64,000 bases of DNA from NCBI RefSeq assembly GCF_000367365.1, contig NZ_BARF01000074.1:124001-188000 (forward strand), in the 5' to 3' direction. A program made the translations under genes and the position numbers. The stretch is from Streptomyces prunicolor NBRC 13075. GTDB lineage: Bacteria; Actinomycetota; Actinomycetes; Streptomycetales; Streptomycetaceae. Shown here piece after piece: positions 58,518-64,000 of the stretch. The stretch's first letter is position 1; each line of letters opens with the position of its first letter. Below the pieces are notes generated by a model. It did no database searches, was not told the origin of the DNA, and saw nothing but the letters and a program-made list of their open reading frames with translations.

Positions 58518-59693
58518 GTGCGCCGCGCTGCCCTGCTCTCCGTCGTCACGGCCGTGGTCCTGGGCTTCTTCGCCCAGCCCGGCACCGTCGCCCAAGCCGC
58601 CCCCGCCACCTTCGTCCATCCCGGAGTCGACGTCTCCCGGAGCCAGTTGGACTTCGCCCGCACCGAGGTCCTCGCCGGCGCCCAGCCCTGGAAGGGCGCC
58701 TACGACCAGATGATGGCCAGCTCCTACGCCAGCCTGACCCGGACCCCGAAGCCCAGAGCCGTCGTCGAGTGCGGCTCGTACTCCAACCCCAACTACGGCT
58801 GCACCGACGAGCGCGAGGACGCGATCGCGGCCTTCACCGACGCGCTCGCCTGGTACATCACCAAGGACGCGCGCTACGCCCAGAAGGCCATCGAGATCAT
58901 GGACGCCTGGTCGGCCACGATCACCAGCCACACCAACAGCAACGCGCCCCTCCAGACCGGCTGGGCCGGCTCCTCCTGGCCCAAGGCCGCCGAGATCATC
59001 AAGTACACGTACACCGGGACATGGACCAACTCGGCCCGCTTCTCGACCATGTTGCGCAACGTGTACCTGCCCGAGATCATCAACGGCTCCAATTCCAACG
59101 GGAACTGGGAGCTGACGATGATGGACGCCGCCGTCGGCATCTCCGTCTTCCTCGAGGACAAGACGTCGTACGACAAGGCCATGGCGATCTTCCGGACGCG
59201 CACGGCCGCGTACATCTACCTCGCCTCGGACGGTTCCGTACCGAAGACCGTGCCGAGCCAGAACCTCAACACCACGGCGAAGATCGTCAGTTACTGGCAG
59301 GGCCAGTCGACCTTCGTCACCGGGCTCACCCAGGAGACGTGCCGCGACTTCACGCACACCGGGTACGGCCTCTCGTCGGTCTCGCACGTCGCCGAGACCA
59401 GCCGGATCCAGGGCACCGACCTCTACGGCACCGACGTGGGGGAGCGGCTGCGGCAGGCGCTCGGGTTCCAGGCCAAGTATCAGCTGGGCACGGCCGTCCC
59501 GAGCTGGCTCTGCGGCGGGTCGCTGACCCTCGGGCTCGGGCCGGTCACCGAGGTCGGCTACAACGCCCTGCACAACCGCCTGGGCATCGCGATGACCAAC
59601 ACCCAGACGCTCACCCTGAACAACCGCCCGGCCGGCAGCAACAACCTCTTCGTGGCCTGGGAGACCCTGACCCACGGCGACAACCCCAACTGA
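58518..59693 (+). CDS. Secreted alginate-lyase-family (PL5-like) protein
   Basis: 391 residues. Signal peptide with basic start and hydrophobic core ends near TVAQAAPA. The mature protein is an alpha-toroid-like helical domain of the alginate_lyase (PF05426) family: NSNGNWELTMMDAAVGISVFLEDK is the conserved segment NGNW-E, with SVSHVAETS and GLGPVTEVGYNALHNR carrying candidate catalytic His/Tyr residues. Substrate may be a polyuronate but members in Streptomyces are untested as far as I know. GTG 58518 has GGAG 6 bp upstream; the in-frame GTG 58491 (9 residues longer) is an alternative. Confidence 0.75.
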   Translation: MRRAALLSVVTAVVLGFFAQPGTVAQAAPATFVHPGVDVSRSQLDFARTEVLAGAQPWKGAYDQMMASSYASLTRTPKPRAVVECGSYSNPNYGCTDEREDAIAAFTDALAWYITKDARYAQKAIEIMDAWSATITSHTNSNAPLQTGWAGSSWPKAAEIIKYTYTGTWTNSARFSTMLRNVYLPEIINGSNSNGNWELTMMDAAVGISVFLEDKTSYDKAMAIFRTRTAAYIYLASDGSVPKTVPSQNLNTTAKIVSYWQGQSTFVTGLTQETCRDFTHTGYGLSSVSHVAETSRIQGTDLYGTDVGERLRQALGFQAKYQLGTAVPSWLCGGSLTLGLGPVTEVGYNALHNRLGIAMTNTQTLTLNNRPAGSNNLFVAWETLTHGDNPN

Positions 59694-59712
59694 ACCTCCT
59701 GAAGAGTGCCGG

Positions 59713-59750
59713 ACCCTGATGCCCGTACGGCACCGTACGGGCATCAGGGT
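59713..59750 (+). terminator. Strong terminator after alginate-lyase-like gene
   Basis: ACCCTGATGCCCGTACGG (59713-59730) is perfectly complementary to 59733-59750. The central bases form a small loop. It is followed by TGCG. Confidence 0.85.
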
Positions 59751-59854
59751 TGCGTCAAAGACGTCCCTGAGTGCACCGGTCACCCCATTTGTCGGACTTA
59801 TTGGCCGTAAAGTCGACGCTGCGTACACGGGTGTGACGGGAAGACAATGGGGCC

Positions 59855-62407
59855 ATGGGACGCGGCAAGCTTCGGATCTACCTCGGTGCGGCACCGGGCG
59901 TCGGCAAGACGTACGCCATGCTGTCCGAGGCCCACCGCAGGGTGGAGCGGGGCACGGACTGCGTGGTCGCCTTCGTGGAGCACCACGGGAGGGCCCGCAC
60001 CGAGGTGATGCTGCACGGCCTGGAGCAGGTCCCGCGCGTGGAGCTGGCGTACCGGGGGACCGTCTTCACCGAGATGGACGTCGACGCGGTGCTGCGCCGG
60101 GCCCCCGCCGTCGCCCTGGTGGACGAACTCGCCCACACCAACATCCCGGGCTCCCGCAACACCAAGCGCTGGCAGGACATCGAGGAGCTGCTCGCCGCCG
60201 GTATCGATGTGGTGTCCACCGTCAACATTCAGCACCTTGAGTCCCTCGGTGATGTCGTCGAGTCGATCACCGGCGTACGGCAGCAGGAGACCGTGCCGGA
60301 CGAGGTCGTCCGCCGGGCCGACCAGATCGAACTCGTCGACATGTCGCCCCAGGCGCTCCGCCGCCGGATGGCGCACGGCAACATCTACAAGCCCGACAAG
60401 GTCGACGCGGCCCTCTCGAACTACTTCCGGCCCGGAAACCTCACCGCCCTGCGGGAGTTGGCGCTGCTGTGGGTGGCCGACCGGGTCGACGAGTACCTCC
60501 AGGAGTACCGCAGCGAGCACCAGGTGTCGGCGATCTGGGGTTCCCGCGAGCGGATCGTCGTAGGGCTGACCGGCGGTCCCGAAGGGCGGACGCTGATACG
60601 GCGGGCCGCGCGGCTCGCCGAGAAGGGGGCCGGCGGTGAGGTGCTGGCCGTCTACATCTCCCGCAGTGACGGGCTGACCTCGGCCTCCCCGAAGGAACTC
60701 GCCCTCCAGCGCACACTCGCCGAGGACCTCGGCGGCACCTTCCACCACGTCGTCGGCGACGACATCCCGGCCGCGCTGCTCGACTTCGCGCGCGGGGTGA
60801 ACGCCACGCAGATCGTCCTCGGCTCCTCGCGCCGCAAGACCTGGCAGTACGTCTTCGGGCCGGGGGTGGGGGCCACCGTCGCCCGCGAGTCCGGTCCTGA
60901 CCTGGACGTCCACATCGTCACCCACGAAGAGGTCGCCAAGGGGCGCGGGCTGCCCGTGTCCCGGGGTGCGCGGCTCGGGCGGGCGCGGATCGTCTCGGGG
61001 TGGCTGGTCGGGGTCGTCGGGCCGGTGGGGCTCGCGCTGCTGCTGAACGCCGTCCATCTCGGGCTCGCCAACGACATGCTGCTGTTCCTGTCGCTGACGG
61101 TGGCGGCGGCGCTGCTCGGCGGGCTGCTGCCGGCACTGGTCTCGGCGGCTGTCGGATCGTTCCTGCTGAACTACTTCTACACGCCCCCGCTGCACCGGCT
61201 GACGATCGCCGACCCCAAGAACATCGTCGCCATCGCGATCTTCGTAGGCGTCGCCGTGTCCGTGGCCTCCGTGGTCGACCTCGCCGCGCGACGCACCCAG
61301 CAGGCCGCCAGACTGCGCGCCGAGTCGGAGATCCTGTCCTTCCTCGCGGGCAGCGTGCTGCGCGGCGAGACAAGCCTGGAGGCCCTCCTGGAGCGCGTCC
61401 GGGAGACCTTCGGCATGGAGTCCGTCGCCCTGCTGGAGCGCAAGAGCGATGTGGACCCCTGGACCTGCGCGGGCCGGGTCGGCGTGGGCGCGCCGCTGGA
61501 GCGACCCGAGGACGGCGATGTGGACATGCCGGTCGGCGACCACATGGCCCTCGCGCTGACCGGTCGCGTCCTGCCCGCCTCCGACCGCCGGGTGCTGGCC
61601 GCCTTCGCCGCGCAGGCCGCCGTGGTCCTCGATCGCAGGCGCCTACGGGAGGAGGCCGACCAGGCCCGCGCGCTCGCCGAGGGCAATCGCATCCGTACGG
61701 CACTCCTGGCGGCCGTGAGCCACGATCTGAGGACCCCGCTGGCCGGCATCAAGGCGGCCGTGTCGAGTCTGCGGTCCGATGACGTGGCGTGGTCCGAAGA
61801 GGATCAGGCCGAGCTGCTGGAGGGCATCGAGGACGGCGCCGACCGGCTCGACCATCTCGTGGGCAACCTGCTCGACATGTCCCGCCTGCAGACCGGTACG
61901 GTCACGCCGATCATCCGCGAGATCGACCTCGACGAGGTGGTGCCGATGGCGCTCGGCGGGGTCCCTGAAGGCAGCGCCGAACTCGACATCCCGGAGACGC
62001 TGCCCATGGTGGCCGTCGACCCCGGGCTCCTGGAGCGGGCGGTGGCCAACCTGGTCGAGAACGCGGTCAAGTACAGCCCGCCCGGCGAAACCGTCCTGGT
62101 GTCCGCCAGCGCCATCGCCGACCGCGTCGAGGTCCGGGTGGTCGACCGGGGCCCGGGAGTCCCGGACGAGGCCAAGGACCGCATATTCGAGCCCTTCCAG
62201 CGCTACGGCGATGCCCCGCGCGGCGCCGGAGTGGGACTCGGGCTCGCCGTGGCGCGCGGCTTCACCGAGGCGATGAACGGCACCCTCAACGCCGAGGACA
62301 CACCCGGTGGCGGCCTCACCATGGTGCTCACGCTCCGCGCGGCGGACGGCGTCGTAGAAGACGCGCATGACGTGTTTGACGTACAACCGGAAAGGCAGGC
62401 CTCATGA
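59855..62407 (+). CDS. kdpD: Sensor histidine kinase KdpD
   Basis: 850 residues. The N-terminal KdpD domain (about 1-210) has Walker A GAAPGVGKT and DELAHTN. A Usp-like domain (about 225-355) with GSSRRKTWQYVFG follows, then four membrane helices (about 372-480, DUF4118), a GAF-like domain (about 490-610), HisKA with AVSHDLRTPLAGI, and HATPase (NLVENAVKYS, GVGLGLAVARG). KdpD senses K+ limitation and signals to KdpE. ATG 59855; stop overlaps kdpE by four bases. The kdpFABC pump genes are not on either side in this window. Confidence 0.93.
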   Translation: MGRGKLRIYLGAAPGVGKTYAMLSEAHRRVERGTDCVVAFVEHHGRARTEVMLHGLEQVPRVELAYRGTVFTEMDVDAVLRRAPAVALVDELAHTNIPGSRNTKRWQDIEELLAAGIDVVSTVNIQHLESLGDVVESITGVRQQETVPDEVVRRADQIELVDMSPQALRRRMAHGNIYKPDKVDAALSNYFRPGNLTALRELALLWVADRVDEYLQEYRSEHQVSAIWGSRERIVVGLTGGPEGRTLIRRAARLAEKGAGGEVLAVYISRSDGLTSASPKELALQRTLAEDLGGTFHHVVGDDIPAALLDFARGVNATQIVLGSSRRKTWQYVFGPGVGATVARESGPDLDVHIVTHEEVAKGRGLPVSRGARLGRARIVSGWLVGVVGPVGLALLLNAVHLGLANDMLLFLSLTVAAALLGGLLPALVSAAVGSFLLNYFYTPPLHRLTIADPKNIVAIAIFVGVAVSVASVVDLAARRTQQAARLRAESEILSFLAGSVLRGETSLEALLERVRETFGMESVALLERKSDVDPWTCAGRVGVGAPLERPEDGDVDMPVGDHMALALTGRVLPASDRRVLAAFAAQAAVVLDRRRLREEADQARALAEGNRIRTALLAAVSHDLRTPLAGIKAAVSSLRSDDVAWSEEDQAELLEGIEDGADRLDHLVGNLLDMSRLQTGTVTPIIREIDLDEVVPMALGGVPEGSAELDIPETLPMVAVDPGLLERAVANLVENAVKYSPPGETVLVSASAIADRVEVRVVDRGPGVPDEAKDRIFEPFQRYGDAPRGAGVGLGLAVARGFTEAMNGTLNAEDTPGGGLTMVLTLRAADGVVEDAHDVFDVQPERQAS

Positions 62408-63087
62408 CCAGGGTCCTCGTGGTCGAGGATGAGCCGCAGATCGTGCGGGCCCTCGTGATCAACCTCAAGGCGCGGAAGTACGAGGTCGACGCGGCCGCCG
62501 ACGGCAAGACCGCCCTCGACCTCGCCGCCTCCCGACACCCGGACGTGGTCGTTCTCGACCTGGGGCTGCCCGACATGGACGGCGTCGAGGTGATCAGGGG
62601 ACTGCGCGGCTGGACCCGGGTGCCGATCCTGGTGCTGTCCGCGCGGCACTCCTCCGACGAGAAGGTCGAGGCGCTGGACGCGGGCGCCGACGACTACGTC
62701 ACCAAGCCGTTCGGGATGGACGAGCTGCTGGCCCGGCTGCGGGCCGCCGTGCGCCGGGCCGAGCCCACCGGGGGCGGCGAGGACGACGTCCTGGTCGAGA
62801 CCGAGGAGTTCACCGTCGACCTGGCCGCCAAGAAGGTCCAGCGGGACGGCCGGGACGTACGGCTCACTCCCACGGAGTGGCATCTACTGGAGGTGCTCGT
62901 GCGCAACACCGGGCGGCTGGTCAGCCAGAAGCAGCTGCTCCAGGAGGTGTGGGGGCCGTCGTACGGGACCGAGACGAACTACCTCCGTGTGTACATGGCG
63001 CAGCTGCGGCGCAAGCTGGAGACGGACCCCGCGCATCCGAAGCACTTCATCACGGAGCCGGGCATGGGATATCGGTTCGAGCGCTAG
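62404..63087 (+). CDS. kdpE: Response regulator KdpE
   Basis: 227 residues. Receiver motifs: VVEDE, VVVLDLGLP (phospho-Asp), VLSAR, YVTKPF. The winged helix ends with LRVYMAQLRRKLE and TEPGMGYRFE, as in KdpE. It overlaps kdpD by four bases. It normally activates kdpFABC under low K+; the target operon is not nearby here. Confidence 0.93.
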   Translation: MTRVLVVEDEPQIVRALVINLKARKYEVDAAADGKTALDLAASRHPDVVVLDLGLPDMDGVEVIRGLRGWTRVPILVLSARHSSDEKVEALDAGADDYVTKPFGMDELLARLRAAVRRAEPTGGGEDDVLVETEEFTVDLAAKKVQRDGRDVRLTPTEWHLLEVLVRNTGRLVSQKQLLQEVWGPSYGTETNYLRVYMAQLRRKLETDPAHPKHFITEPGMGYRFER

Positions 63088-63158
63088 GTGTCGCCAGGTG
63101 TATTGACCCGCGAGGCCGTGGGTACGTCACTGTCGGTGGACCCCGGTACGCTTCAGAT

Positions 63159-63557
63159 ATGAGCGCTGTTCCTCGTTCCGAAAAGCAGGCGGGCCGGTTC
63201 CGGCGCATGCTCGACCGGCTCTCCACCTCGCAGGAGGACCTGGAGTCCGAGGAGCTGCGTGAGGACGCCGAGACCGAGGGCTGTGTGCGGATCGGCGACT
63301 GCCACGACCGACAGATCGTGACGGTTACTGGTACCTTGCGCACGGTCACGCTGCGCCCCCGGGCGGGAGTTCCGGCCCTGGAGGCCGAGCTGTTCGACGG
63401 TTCGGCCGCCCTGGACGTGGTGTGGCTCGGCAGGCGCTCCATCGTGGGGATAGAACCGGGGCGCAAGCTGATCGCGTCCGGCCGGATCTCGATGAGCAGG
63501 GGCCGCCGGGTGCTCTTCAACCCGAAATACGAACTGAAACCCCTCGGACGGGAGTAG
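63159..63557 (+). CDS. OB-fold nucleic-acid-binding-type protein
   Basis: 132 residues. A charged N-terminal helix region is followed by an OB-fold: RQIVTVTGTLRTVTLRP, ALEAELFDGSAALDVVWLGR, PGRKLIASGRI. It matches small actinobacterial 'OB-fold nucleic acid binding domain' proteins found before DUF3159 genes. Function unknown. ATG 63159 begins the conserved part. The DUF3159 gene follows after 3 bp. Confidence 0.8.
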   Translation: MSAVPRSEKQAGRFRRMLDRLSTSQEDLESEELREDAETEGCVRIGDCHDRQIVTVTGTLRTVTLRPRAGVPALEAELFDGSAALDVVWLGRRSIVGIEPGRKLIASGRISMSRGRRVLFNPKYELKPLGRE

Positions 63558-63560
63558 CCG

Positions 63561-64000
63561 GTGACGTCGCTCGACAAGCCGACCGCGGACACTGTGGACG
63601 CCGAAGACAGCGAGCAGGATGTCCGGGCGGTGACCGAGGCGGCCCTCTTCGAGGCGTTCGGCGGTCTGCGCGGCATGATCGAAACGGTCCTGCCCGGCCT
63701 GCTCTTCGTCAGCATCTTCACCATCAACAAGAACCTGCACTGGTCCGCGATCGCCGCGCTGGCCGTGGCGCTGGCCCTGGTCGTGGTCCGGCTGGTGATG
63801 CGGGACACCGTCAAGCACGCCTTCAGCGGTGTCTTCGGCGTCGCCTTCGGTGTCGTCTTCGCGATGATGACGAACAACGCCAAGAACTTCTATCTCCCCG
63901 GCATGCTCTACACGTTGGGGCTCGCGCTGGCGTACATCGTCACGACCCTCGCGGGCGTCCCGCTGATCGGCCTCATCCTCGGCCCGGTCTTCAAGGAGAA
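63561..64000 (+). CDS. DUF3159 membrane protein, 3' truncated by window edge
   Basis: GTG at 63561 opens a frame that runs 146 codons to the window end. After an acidic N-terminus (about 1-35) come hydrophobic segments (ETVLPGLLFVSIFTI, IAALAVALALVVVRLVM, FGVAFGVVFAMM, LYTLGLALAYIVTTLAGVP) of the DUF3159 type, an actinobacterial multi-pass family of unknown function. GGGAG lies 8 bp upstream. The C-terminal part lies outside the window. Confidence 0.82.
   Translation, partial: MTSLDKPTADTVDAEDSEQDVRAVTEAALFEAFGGLRGMIETVLPGLLFVSIFTINKNLHWSAIAALAVALALVVVRLVMRDTVKHAFSGVFGVAFGVVFAMMTNNAKNFYLPGMLYTLGLALAYIVTTLAGVPLIGLILGPVFKE

Overview
The window is high-GC DNA with strong third-position G/C bias, frequent GTG/TTG starts and Streptomyces hallmarks: SepH, CutR/CutS, DUF4193, DUF3093, DUF3710, DUF3159, a c-di-AMP riboswitch before an M23 peptidase, and a rare TTA codon. 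It is chromosomal Streptomyces. From memory (not searched), the backbone order parC - M16 - M16 - M23 - GntR - HPr - GNAT/acyl-CoA synthetase - tdk ... sulfurtransferase - sepH ... hemH - cutRS - dut - kdpDE matches S. coelicolor around SCO5836-SCO5873.

Layout. 1-7.6 kb: the 3' part of an acetate-type symporter, then a NitT/TauT-type ABC transporter operon bracketed by two closely related CitB-family response regulators. Only one has an adjacent CitA/DcuS-like kinase. 7.7-11.2 kb: an iron-box-controlled Suc_Fer/[2Fe-2S] protein and two divergent citrate synthases, one with an N-terminal HTH, sharing a palindrome-rich control region. 11.4-14.7 kb: two actinobacterial hypothetical genes and a COG0523 GTPase with an expanded Ala/Pro repeat N-terminus. 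14.7-28.4 kb: conserved housekeeping block (parC, M16 pair, riboswitch-controlled M23, GntR, ptsH, PatA-like acetyltransferase, DUF5998, phosphodiesterase, tdk).

28.6-42.5 kb: the most interesting part, an NTPase-rich island. Seven genes run rightward in what looks like one operon: a 127-residue protein ending in an amyloid-signalling-like motif, a GrpE-like protein, a short Hsp70, a large helical/Fn3-like protein, a zinc-ribbon GTPase, a GAP1-like protein carrying a TTA codon, and a membrane protein with zinc ribbon, degenerate GTPase and discoidin-like domain. A membrane NACHT ATPase, preceded by a membrane-anchored protein, runs convergently into them. The NACHT N-terminus contains an ungapped 23-residue match in pattern to the C-terminal motif of the 127-residue protein. 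This suggests a sensor-effector pair using amyloid templating, with a dedicated Hsp70/GrpE and a GTPase module between them. This is an inference from motifs and layout.

42.6-64 kb: VOC protein, rhodanese, SepH, a sugar-lactone oxidase/MFS pair, coproporphyrin ferrochelatase, inositol monophosphatase-like protein, CutRS, DUF4193, an EcsC-like hypothetical, DUF3093, thioesterase, dut, DUF3710, a secreted alginate-lyase-like protein, KdpDE without adjacent kdpFABC, an OB-fold protein and the start of a DUF3159 membrane protein.

No tRNA, rRNA, CRISPR array, insertion sequence or attachment site was recognised. All family assignments are by eye from motifs; no database search was run.
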